Positions 1 to 5,210 of a stretch of DNA of 18,099 nt are shown here, piece by piece. Location: contig CAZBGL010000018.1 of assembly GCA_964491375.1 (NCBI GenBank), forward strand, positions 1 through 18,099, given 5' to 3'. The first letter of the stretch is position 1, and every line of letters begins with the position of its first letter. Origin of the DNA: CAZBGL01 sp964491375 (GTDB lineage: Bacteria; Desulfobacterota; Deferrisomatia; Deferrisomatales; Deferrisomataceae). A program made the translations under genes and the position numbers. Under the pieces are notes generated by a model that was not told the origin of the DNA, did no database searches, and saw nothing but the letters and a program-made list of their open reading frames with translations.

Positions 1-43
1 GAGGATAAGCTTTCGGGAGGACCACAACCCAGGGAGCGAGGCA

Positions 44-898
44 ATGACCCCGGGACCGGACGCCTTGGTCCGTGTGATGGAGCGGCTGGACGAACTCCCC
101 CCCATGCCCCACACCGTGGCCGAGGTCATGGAGATGAGCCAGACCGACGACTACGCGGTGGGTGACCTGGCGGGCGTGGTGTGCAAGGACCCCACCTTGG
201 CCGCCCGGGTGCTCAAGCTGTGCAACTCGGGTTTCTACGGGTTTCAGCAGGAGATCACCAGCCTCCAGCGGGCGGTGGTGCTCCTGGGATTCGAGATGAC
301 GAAGAACCTCGTGCTCTCGAGCTTTGTGTACTCCGTGATGCAGGGGGACTTCGACGCGTACGCCCAGACCGCCCAGTCCCTGTGGGAGCACAGTTTCGGC
401 GCGGCCACGGCGTGTCTGGCCCTGGCGGAGAGGGCGGCGCCGGATCTCGCGGAATCGGCCTACACAGCCGGCCTGCTCCACGACATCGGGAAGGTGGTCC
501 TCGCCGCCCTGGTCTCCGAGCGGTTCGAGGAGATCCTGGCCCTCGTGCGGGCCCGGAAGGCCTCCTTTCCCGAGGCCGAGCGGGCCGTGCTCGGGATCGA
601 CCATGCCGAGGTGGGGGCCCTGGTGGCCGAGCGGTGGAAGCTCGCGCCGGCCCTTCGCGAGGTGATCCGGCACCACCACGACCACGAGCAGACGTCCCAG
701 CCGCGCCTTGCGGCCCTGGTGCGGCTGGCCGACGGGATCTGCGGCATTCTGGGAGTGGGGCCCGGGCTGGATGCGGCAGACGCCCAGTTGGACGATCGGA
801 GTCTGGAGGCCCTGGGGCTCCAGGCCGACCGGCTGGAACCGGTGCTCGACGAGGTGATGCGGCGGGTGCTGGACGTGAGGGACTTCGAAATGTTCTGA
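44..898 (+). CDS. HDOD domain signalling protein
   Basis: The 284-residue protein matches the HDOD family, a non-standard HD-type helical domain found in bacterial signalling and regulatory proteins. Early motifs LPPMPHTVAEV (residues 18-28) and DPTLAARVLKLCNSGFYG (49-66) are typical of the N-terminal half of HDOD. An HD-like signature LLHDIGK lies at 144-150, with further histidines at 116, 187 and in a His/Asp cluster at 210-214, so metal binding is possible, although most HDOD proteins have no proven catalysis. No receiver, GGDEF or other output domain is attached. A Shine-Dalgarno-like AGGGAG (31-36) sits 7 bases before the ATG. The stop codon overlaps the ribosome binding site of the following CheB-like gene, so the two are almost certainly co-expressed. 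The family call is secure; the signal it senses is unknown. Confidence 0.9.
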   Translation: MTPGPDALVRVMERLDELPPMPHTVAEVMEMSQTDDYAVGDLAGVVCKDPTLAARVLKLCNSGFYGFQQEITSLQRAVVLLGFEMTKNLVLSSFVYSVMQGDFDAYAQTAQSLWEHSFGAATACLALAERAAPDLAESAYTAGLLHDIGKVVLAALVSERFEEILALVRARKASFPEAERAVLGIDHAEVGALVAERWKLAPALREVIRHHHDHEQTSQPRLAALVRLADGICGILGVGPGLDAADAQLDDRSLEALGLQADRLEPVLDEVMRRVLDVRDFEMF

Positions 899-905
899 GG
901 TGGGC

Positions 906-1487
906 ATGGGAAAGGTGGGGAAGGTGTTGTGCATCGGGGGGAGCACCGGCGCCCCCACCATGGTTTCGGAACTGCTCTCCAGGCTTCCCGCGGACCTGTG
1001 CGCGCCGGTGCTCGTGGCCCTCCACCTGCCCGAAACGGTCGGCCGCTCGTTCGTCCGGTGCCTCACCGGCCGGGTGCCCTTCCCCGTTCGTGTTGCCGAA
1101 AACGGCGTGCGCCCGGAGCCGGCGTCCGTGTACCTGGGTCCCGGCGGGATGCACATCGGGGTGTCGCCCGCTGGCCGGATCGTCCTGAGCCCCAAGCCCG
1201 CCGAACTGCACTTCAAGCCAAGCATCGACGTGTTGTTCTACACCGCGGCCAGGAGCTTCGGCTCGGGCGTGGTGGCCGTGGTGCTCACCGGGCTGACGGC
1301 CAAGAAGGACGCGGTGGAGGGGGCCCGGGCGGTCCGGCGGGCAGGGGGGCAGGTGATCGTGCTGGACGACCCTGCGAGCCGGTTTCTGGGCATGCCGAAG
1401 GCCGTGATCGAGGCGGGGGCGGCCACCCGGGTGGTGGATGCCAAGCACCTGGCCCCGGCCGTGCAGGAGGCCCTCGCCTCGGGCTGA
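906..1487 (+). CDS. Stand-alone CheB-type methylesterase domain protein
   Basis: This 193-residue protein is essentially only the CheB catalytic domain, which in chemotaxis hydrolyses glutamyl methyl esters on receptors. The nucleophile motif IGGSTGAP (Ser13), the ALHLPE histidine (His40) and an Asp in LTGLTAKKD (Asp135) form an apparent triad; the Ser-to-Asp distance of 122 residues equals that of Salmonella CheB (164 to 286). Other family blocks are PASVYLGPGGMHIG, FKPSIDVLF and LGMPKAVIEAGAA. The usual LTGMGxDG loop is altered, although the acid is kept. There is no N-terminal receiver domain, so phosphorylation control of the normal kind is absent. A GTG at 900 would add two residues; ATG 906 is preferred because GAGG (897-900) lies 5 bases upstream. 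No other chemotaxis gene is in view. Substrate unknown. Confidence 0.85.
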   Translation: MGKVGKVLCIGGSTGAPTMVSELLSRLPADLCAPVLVALHLPETVGRSFVRCLTGRVPFPVRVAENGVRPEPASVYLGPGGMHIGVSPAGRIVLSPKPAELHFKPSIDVLFYTAARSFGSGVVAVVLTGLTAKKDAVEGARAVRRAGGQVIVLDDPASRFLGMPKAVIEAGAATRVVDAKHLAPAVQEALASG

Positions 1488-1643
1488 CCGACCGGACCCC
1501 GGCCGCCCCGGGTGGACGGGGTGGCTTCCCCCTCACCAGGCCTCGATTCCCGTTACGGCTCGCGTCCTTCGGGCGCCCCGGTGCGGAGCTCAGCGCGCGC
1601 CTTCGACGCCGGCGCACGCCCCCCCGGGACACCGGACCGCCTG

Positions 1644-1673
1644 TTGAGGAACAGACACGGGGTGTGGTAACGT
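1644..1673 (+). promoter_or_regulatory. Candidate sigma70 promoter for the tRNA cluster
   Basis: TTGAGG (1644-1649) and TAACGT (1668-1673) are separated by 18 bases and would start transcription about 10 bases before tRNA-Pro. The -35 matches consensus at 4 of 6 positions and the -10 at 3 of 6. The position is right and the stretch is AT-richer than its surroundings, but the match is modest. The rest of the gap after the CheB-like gene (1488-1643) shows no gene. Confidence 0.45.
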
Positions 1674-1689
1674 AATCGGCCTTCCTGGT

Positions 1690-1766
1690 CGGGGCGTGGC
1701 GCAGCCTGGTAGCGCACCTGCCTTGGGAGCAGGAGGTCGGAAGTTCGAATCTTCTCGCCCCGACCA
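1690..1766 (+). tRNA. tRNA-Pro (anticodon UGG)
   Basis: The 7-bp acceptor stem CGGGGCG (1690-1696) pairs perfectly with CGCCCCG (1756-1762). The discriminator A1763 is followed by encoded CCA (1764-1766). The anticodon stem CCTGC/GCAGG encloses the loop CTTGGGA, giving anticodon TGG at 1724-1726. The T loop is TTCGAAT. All arms are intact. It is the first of three tRNAs in one likely transcript. Confidence 0.98.
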
Positions 1767-1786
1767 CCGGGAACAAGACGCGCGAC

Positions 1787-1863
1787 GCGCCTGTAGCTCA
1801 GTTGGATAGAGCAGCGGCCTTCTAAGCCGCGGGTCGGGGGTTCGAGTCCCTCCGGGCGTGCCA
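1787..1863 (+). tRNA. tRNA-Arg (anticodon UCU)
   Basis: The acceptor strands GCGCCTG (1787-1793) and CGGGCGT (1853-1859) pair with two G-U wobbles. G1860 is the discriminator and CCA is encoded at 1861-1863. The anticodon stem GCGGC/GCCGC encloses CTTCTAA, giving anticodon TCT at 1821-1823. The T arm GGGGG-TTCGAGT-CCCTC is intact. It lies 20 bases after tRNA-Pro. Confidence 0.97.
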
Positions 1864-1884
1864 ACGGGCGATTCCGGTTTCTGC

Positions 1885-1960
1885 GGTGAGTGTAGCTCAA
1901 AGGTAGAGCACCGGACTGTGGATCCGGGCGTTGTGGGTTCGAATCCCATCACTCACCCCA
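1885..1960 (+). tRNA. tRNA-His (anticodon GUG)
   Basis: The acceptor GTGAGTG (1886-1892) pairs perfectly with CACTCAC (1950-1956). The extra G at 1885 faces the discriminator C1957, the G(-1):C73 identity pair specific to tRNA-His, so the start is placed at 1885. CCA is encoded at 1958-1960. The anticodon loop CTGTGGA carries GTG. It lies 21 bases after tRNA-Arg. Confidence 0.98.
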
Positions 1961-1969
1961 GGGTCTTCT

Positions 1970-2002
1970 GCGAGGGTTGGCGGCACGGCTGCCAACCCTC
2001 GC
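1970..2002. terminator. Strong hairpin ending the tRNA cluster, possibly bidirectional
   Basis: A perfect 12-bp inverted repeat GCGAGGGTTGGC (1970-1981) and GCCAACCCTCGC (1991-2002) encloses a 9-base loop. It begins 9 bases after tRNA-His. Only a weak T-containing tail (GTCTTGTG) follows on the plus strand, so it may work as a weak terminator or a 3' processing and stability structure. It also lies 27 bases past the minus-strand DUF2007 stop codon and could serve both transcripts. Confidence 0.6.
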
Positions 2003-2028
2003 GTCTTGTGGGGGCCGCCCGCGCGGGG

Positions 2029-2289
2029 CTACCGGCGGTCCAGGATTCGCCCGGCACGGAGGTACCCGTTCCGGACGGCCCGCTCCAGCACCTGCCGGGC
2101 GGCGGCCTCGTTCCCCGCCGGCACGGCGATGCGTTTCTCTCCGAGGGGGCCGATGGTCACGGGATACGGCGTGATGGACATGTCCCGCACGTGTACGGGG
2201 ATCCCCTCGGCTTCGAGGAGCGCGGTGACCGCGGAGACCTCCACCGCATCCAATGCAACGTAAATCTCCACCAGTTCGTGAGCGTCCAT
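2029..2289 (-). CDS. DUF2007 family small protein
   Basis: An 86-residue soluble protein with the DUF2007 layout (described as putative prokaryotic signal-transducing proteins, no proven role). A first strand ELVEIYVALDAVEVSAV leads to the hallmark LLEAEGIPVHVRD (residues 24-36). A middle strand follows, then EKRIAVPAGNEAAARQVLERAV, the typical Vp-x(n)-A-x-x-x-L ending helix. No membrane segment or signal peptide is present. A purine-rich AGGGGA lies about 9-10 bases before the ATG on the minus strand. It stands alone between the tRNA hairpin and a divergently transcribed secreted protein gene. The family assignment is from pattern recognition. Confidence 0.8.
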   Translation of the reverse strand: MDAHELVEIYVALDAVEVSAVTALLEAEGIPVHVRDMSITPYPVTIGPLGEKRIAVPAGNEAAARQVLERAVRNGYLRAGRILDRR

Positions 2290-2292
2290 GGG

Positions 2293-2321
2293 TTGTCGTC
2301 CCCTGGGGGGTGTGCTACAGA
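2293..2321 (+). promoter_or_regulatory. Candidate promoter of the secreted-protein gene
   Basis: TTGTCG (2293-2298), a 17-base spacer and TACAGA (2316-2321) preceded by TGC (extended -10) lie 42 bases before the ATG at 2364. The -35 matches 4 of 6 and the -10 matches 3 of 6, with the TG extension as support. It falls in the short gap between the divergent DUF2007 gene and this gene. Confidence 0.4.
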
Positions 2322-2363
2322 GAGGCGGCCCGCCCCGGGCGTCTCCAGCAGGAGGTTGAGCCG

Positions 2364-2789
2364 ATGAAGCGCCGTTGGATCGGAATCGCCGCCGTCCTGG
2401 GGTGGCTCGCCCTTACCGGCATGGGCGGGGGCGGAGCCGGTCCCGTTTCGGACACCATCCCGCGCCCCAAGGAAAACCATCGGGCCCAGGTGGTGGACCG
2501 CCAGGGCGTGTCCACCGACCTGGAGCTGTTCAGTTGCGGCGGGAAGACGTTCTTCCCGCTGGAACGGGGGGAGGGGACCCTCCTGGTGCCCTTCCGCAAG
2601 GTGCGCCGGGTCGTGCTCGGGTCCGAGCAGGGCAGCCGCGTGGCAGCCCGCATCCAGGTGGAAGGGGGCTCCGTGCTCGACGGAACGCTGCCGCGCACCC
2701 TCCTGTGCACCGGGAGCACCGAGTTCGGAAACTTCCGTATCGAGGTGCGCGGGCTCTCCGAGATCCGTTTCGAAGGACCTCAAGGATAG
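2364..2789 (+). CDS. Small secreted protein of unknown function
   Basis: I do not recognise this 141-residue protein. It starts with a basic MKRRW and a hydrophobic stretch GIAAVLGWLALTG (residues 7-19) followed by a Gly/Ala run, consistent with a Sec signal peptide; there is no lipobox cysteine. The mature part is predicted beta-rich, with two similar strand patterns (VPFRKVRRVVL at 75-85 and IEVRGLSEIRF at 126-136) and two cysteines (58 and 115) that could form a disulfide. The in-frame reading extends upstream to 2253, but ATG 2364 is chosen because GGAGG (2351-2355) lies 8 bases before it and the signal peptide begins there. The last 10 bases overlap the 3' end of argC on the other strand. 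Likely periplasmic. Confidence 0.75.
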   Translation: MKRRWIGIAAVLGWLALTGMGGGGAGPVSDTIPRPKENHRAQVVDRQGVSTDLELFSCGGKTFFPLERGEGTLLVPFRKVRRVVLGSEQGSRVAARIQVEGGSVLDGTLPRTLLCTGSTEFGNFRIEVRGLSEIRFEGPQG

Positions 2790-3811
2790 AGCGGCTCCCG
2801 GGGGAGGCCCAGGGCCTCGTCCCAGCCCATCATCCGGTTCAGGTTCTGGACCGCTTGGCCGCTCGCCCCTTTCACTAGGTTGTCGATGGCGCTCAGGATC
2901 ACGAGCCGGCCCGTGGGATGCTGGCGCACGGCCACCTCGCAGACGTTCGTCCCCCGCACGTGGGCCGTGTTCGGCAGCATTCCCTCGGGAAGGACCCGCA
3001 CGAAGGGCGCCTCGGCGTACCATGCCCGCCAGATCGCCCGCACCCGGTCCTCGTCCGTGTCCGCCACGGGCTCCACGTACACGGTGCTCAGGATCCCCCG
3101 GTCCATGGGAACCAGGTGGGGTGTGAACAGCACCGGCACAGCGGTTCCAGCGGCCCGTTCCAGGTGCCAGCGGATCTCGGGCTCGTGGCGGTGCTCCGCC
3201 ACCTTGTAGGCCCGGAACCCCTCGTTCACTTCGCAGAACAAGAGGGCCTGGGAGGGCTCCCGCCCCGCCCCGCTGGCTCCGGACTTCGAGTCCGCCACGA
3301 TCCCCTCCGGCCGTACGGCCCCCTCCCGGAGCAGGGGGATGAGGGGGAGCAGGATGCTGGTGGGATAGCAGCCCGGGTTGCCCACGATGCAAGCCCCTTC
3401 CACCTCCGGACCGTAGATCTCGGTGAGGCCGTACACCGCCTGGTCCAGCAATGCGGGGTGCGCGTGTTCCCGGTACGCGGCGGCGTAGGCCTCCGGGTCG
3501 GGGAACCGGAAGTCGGCCGAAAGGTCGACGACCCGCTTCCCCTTGGCTGCCAGCTCGGCCACCACGTCCATGCTGGCCCCGTGGGGGAGCGCGGTGAAAT
3601 ACACGTCGGCCCGGTCCAGCACGCCCGGGTCCTCGTGGCTCTCGAACCGCAGGTCGAGGTGCGCGAGCCCTGGAAAGCACGTTCCCAGCGGGCGCCCTGC
3701 GTACCGGCGGGAGGTGACGCAGGCGATCCGGACCCGGGGGTGGCGCCACAGGAGCCGCACGAGTTCCGCGCCGGTATAACCGCTGGCCCCCACGACACCC
3801 ACTGAGATCAT
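2780..3811 (-). CDS. argC: N-acetyl-gamma-glutamyl-phosphate reductase
   Basis: ArgC catalyses the NADPH-dependent reduction of N-acetylglutamyl-5-phosphate to N-acetylglutamate semialdehyde in arginine biosynthesis, in the cytoplasm. The 343-residue protein has the nucleotide-binding GASGYTGAELVRLL (residues 8-21), the catalytic cysteine in VGNPGCYPTS (Cys148), the SKSGASGAGR loop (175-184), EHRHEPEI (206-213) and FTPHLVPMDRGIL (229-241). Length and motifs are those of the common short (type 1) ArgC. A GGAGG lies 8 bases before the ATG on the minus strand. No other arg gene is in the window. It follows rplM-rpsI on the same strand but is separated by an intrinsic terminator and a structured gap, so it probably has its own transcription signals. 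Its 3' end converges with, and overlaps by 10 bases, the secreted-protein gene. Confidence 0.97.
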   Translation of the reverse strand: MISVGVVGASGYTGAELVRLLWRHPRVRIACVTSRRYAGRPLGTCFPGLAHLDLRFESHEDPGVLDRADVYFTALPHGASMDVVAELAAKGKRVVDLSADFRFPDPEAYAAAYREHAHPALLDQAVYGLTEIYGPEVEGACIVGNPGCYPTSILLPLIPLLREGAVRPEGIVADSKSGASGAGREPSQALLFCEVNEGFRAYKVAEHRHEPEIRWHLERAAGTAVPVLFTPHLVPMDRGILSTVYVEPVADTDEDRVRAIWRAWYAEAPFVRVLPEGMLPNTAHVRGTNVCEVAVRQHPTGRLVILSAIDNLVKGASGQAVQNLNRMMGWDEALGLPREPLYP

Positions 3812-4071
3812 GGCCGCGTCCTCCAGATGTTCCCAAGATGTTTCGGAGGCCCTGCAAGGCCGCGACGAGCCGGGGTTGCGATGTCCCTGGCACCGGTCGC
3901 CCCGGTCACACGGCCGACAACCAACCGGTCTCGGCCGTGTGTGGCGAGCCGCAAGGCTTTGCTCGCCCGGTCCGGAACCGCCGGCTTCCCTGCGAGGGCG
4001 GGCCGGGGTTCCGTGAAGTGTACGGGAAGCCAGGGGGCCCGTGGAAGTCCCGGCGTTCGCCCGGGAGTACG
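3812..4071. other. Structured intergenic region upstream of argC
   Basis: No gene is seen here. Reading frames across it are unconvincing continuations of shadows. It contains three successive perfect inverted repeats: CACACGGCCGA 3907-3917 with 3931-3941 (11 bp, 13-base loop); GGCGAGC 3943-3949 with 3961-3967 (7 bp, 11-base loop); and CGGAACC 3973-3979 with 4007-4013 (7 bp, extendable inward through CCGG). CCGGTC occurs four times (3893, 3902, 3925, 3967), once inside the first loop. I cannot identify a convincing argC promoter. It could be a structured leader, a small RNA, or the GC-rich remains of an intergenic repeat. Confidence 0.5.
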
Positions 4072-4093
4072 AAAAAAGGGCCCCTCGGGGCCC
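4072..4093 (-). terminator. Intrinsic terminator of rplM-rpsI
   Basis: On the minus strand GGGCCCC, a 2-base GA turn and GGGGCCC (plus-strand 4078-4093) are followed directly by six T residues (plus-strand A tract 4072-4077). This is a textbook rho-independent terminator 28 bases after the rpsI stop codon. Confidence 0.9.
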
Positions 4094-4121
4094 TCTTCCG
4101 CGTTCCGATGCACGCGGTGTG

Positions 4122-4514
4122 TCAGCGCTTGGAGTACTGGGGGCTCTTCCGGGCCTTGTGGCGGCCGTACTTCTTCCGCTCGACGATCCGGGGGTCGCGG
4201 GTCAGGAAGCCGGCCCTTTTCAGGAGCGGTCGCAGGTTTTCCTCGCTGGCCACCAGTGCCCGGGCGATCCCGTGGCGGATCGCCTCGGCCTGCCCGGTCA
4301 CGCCTCCCCCGCGCACGGTCACCTTGATGGTGTACTTGCCCACCCGGTCGGTGAGCACCAGGGGGGCCAGCACGGCCCTGCGGTGGGCCTCCCGAGGAAA
4401 ATAGTCCTCCAGGGTGCACTTCCTGTTGATGATGATCTGGCCGTCCCCCGGGGTCATGGTGATCCGGGCGATCGCCGTCTTGCGTTTCCCGACTGCCTGA
4501 ATCCGCTCCGCCAT
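4122..4514 (-). CDS. rpsI: 30S ribosomal protein S9 (uS9)
   Basis: The 130-residue protein is full-length uS9, a head protein of the small subunit whose C-terminal tail reaches the P-site tRNA. Hallmarks are AVGKRKTAIARI (residues 7-18), the GGGVTGQAEAIRHGIARAL segment, LTRDPRIVERKKYGRHKARK and the basic terminal SKR. On the minus strand GGAGA lies 6 bases before the ATG. The gene follows rplM with an 11-base gap, the near-universal rplM-rpsI operon, and ends at a strong intrinsic terminator. Confidence 0.99.
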   Translation of the reverse strand: MAERIQAVGKRKTAIARITMTPGDGQIIINRKCTLEDYFPREAHRRAVLAPLVLTDRVGKYTIKVTVRGGGVTGQAEAIRHGIARALVASEENLRPLLKRAGFLTRDPRIVERKKYGRHKARKSPQYSKR

Positions 4515-4525
4515 GGTTCGTCTCC

Positions 4526-4954
4526 CTACAGATCGAGCGGCTGGGGCTGCTGGGCCTGGTGGGGGTGTTCAGGGCCGCCGTACACCTTGAGTTTCTTGAG
4601 CATCTTTCGGCCCAGCGCGTTCTTGGGCAGCATGCCCTTGACGGCCCGCTTGATCACCTCCTCGGGCTTGCGGTCGAGCATCTGGCGCGCGGTGCGGCCT
4701 TTGATGCCCCCTGGGTACCCGGAGTGCCACCAGTACATCTTCTGGTCCAGCTTCTTGCCGGTGAGCCGTACCTTGGCCGCGTTCACCACGATCACAAAGT
4801 CTCCGGTGTCCACGTGGGGCGTGAAGGCGGGTTTGTGCTTGCCCCGCAGGATCGTGGCGATGCGGCTCGCCAGCCGCCCCAGGGTCTTGCCCTCGGCGTC
4901 CACCACGTACCACTGACGTTCCACGGTTTGAGGGGTGGCCATGTAGCTCTTCAT
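4526..4954 (-). CDS. rplM: 50S ribosomal protein L13 (uL13)
   Basis: The 142-residue protein is full-length uL13, an early-assembling large-subunit protein. It shows WYVVDAEGKTLGRLAS (residues 15-30), HVDTGDFVIVVNAAKVRLTGKK (47-68), YWWHSGYPGG (74-83), KGMLPKNALGR (106-116) and VYGGPEHPHQAQQP (124-137). An open frame continues upstream to 5011, but ATG 4954 is preferred because GGAGG lies 8 bases upstream on the minus strand, and the longer version would run through the inferred promoter P2. A second ATG four codons in (MATPQ) is less well placed. First gene of the rplM-rpsI operon, with two tandem promoter candidates upstream. Confidence 0.98.
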   Translation of the reverse strand: MKSYMATPQTVERQWYVVDAEGKTLGRLASRIATILRGKHKPAFTPHVDTGDFVIVVNAAKVRLTGKKLDQKMYWWHSGYPGGIKGRTARQMLDRKPEEVIKRAVKGMLPKNALGRKMLKKLKVYGGPEHPHQAQQPQPLDL

Positions 4955-4993
4955 CGGAAAGGCCTCCGTTTCGCTCTCCTGGCGAAAGCCGGA

Positions 4994-5022
4994 AATGTAC
5001 GGAAACCGCACGCCGGTGTCAA
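4994..5022 (-). promoter_or_regulatory. Candidate promoter P2 of rplM-rpsI
   Basis: On the minus strand a perfect TTGACA (plus-strand 5017-5022), a 17-base spacer and TACATT (4994-4999, 4 of 6) lie just upstream of rplM. The leader would be about 30 bases. It is proximal to P1. Confidence 0.55.
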
Positions 5023-5047
5023 GGCCGCGGGCCCCAAAGGGCAGCGC

Positions 5048-5076
5048 CTTATAGCGGAAAGATTGACCCCTGGCAA
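5048..5076 (-). promoter_or_regulatory. Candidate promoter P1 of rplM-rpsI
   Basis: On the minus strand TTGCCA (plus-strand 5071-5076, 5 of 6) and TATAAG (5048-5053, 5 of 6) are separated by exactly 17 bases. This is the best sigma70-type match in the window. Its -35 side lies inside the plus-strand rnj promoter candidate. Confidence 0.7.
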
Positions 5077-5092
5077 CCGAAAAACGTATACA
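5063..5092 (+). promoter_or_regulatory. Candidate promoter of rnj
   Basis: TTGACC (5063-5068, 5 of 6) and TATACA (5087-5092, 4 of 6) are separated by 18 bases, about 119 bases before the chosen rnj start. The element physically overlaps the divergent rplM P1 promoter. Confidence 0.5.
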
Positions 5093-5210
5093 GGCTGCTC
5101 ATTCCCCGGAACCGATGGTGGGACGCCGTGAGGATTCCGTTCTTCGAGATGCGCCGTTGCCCGTCCCGCAGGTCGCTCGCCCCTCGCACCAAGGGGCTGG
5201 AGTCGCCGGG

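Noticed and set aside
1553..1952. Minus-strand reading frames across the tRNA cluster with phrases such as GFEPTTPGSTVRCSTF and REDSNFRPPAPKAG
   Set aside because: These are the well-known spurious proteins produced by translating the antisense strand of tRNA-His, tRNA-Arg and tRNA-Pro genes. The three intact tRNAs explain the sequence.
4955..5011. An upstream N-terminal extension of rplM (19 extra residues)
   Set aside because: The extension would run through the inferred promoter P2, has no ribosome site at its start, and is absent from normal L13. ATG 4954 has GGAGG at ideal spacing.
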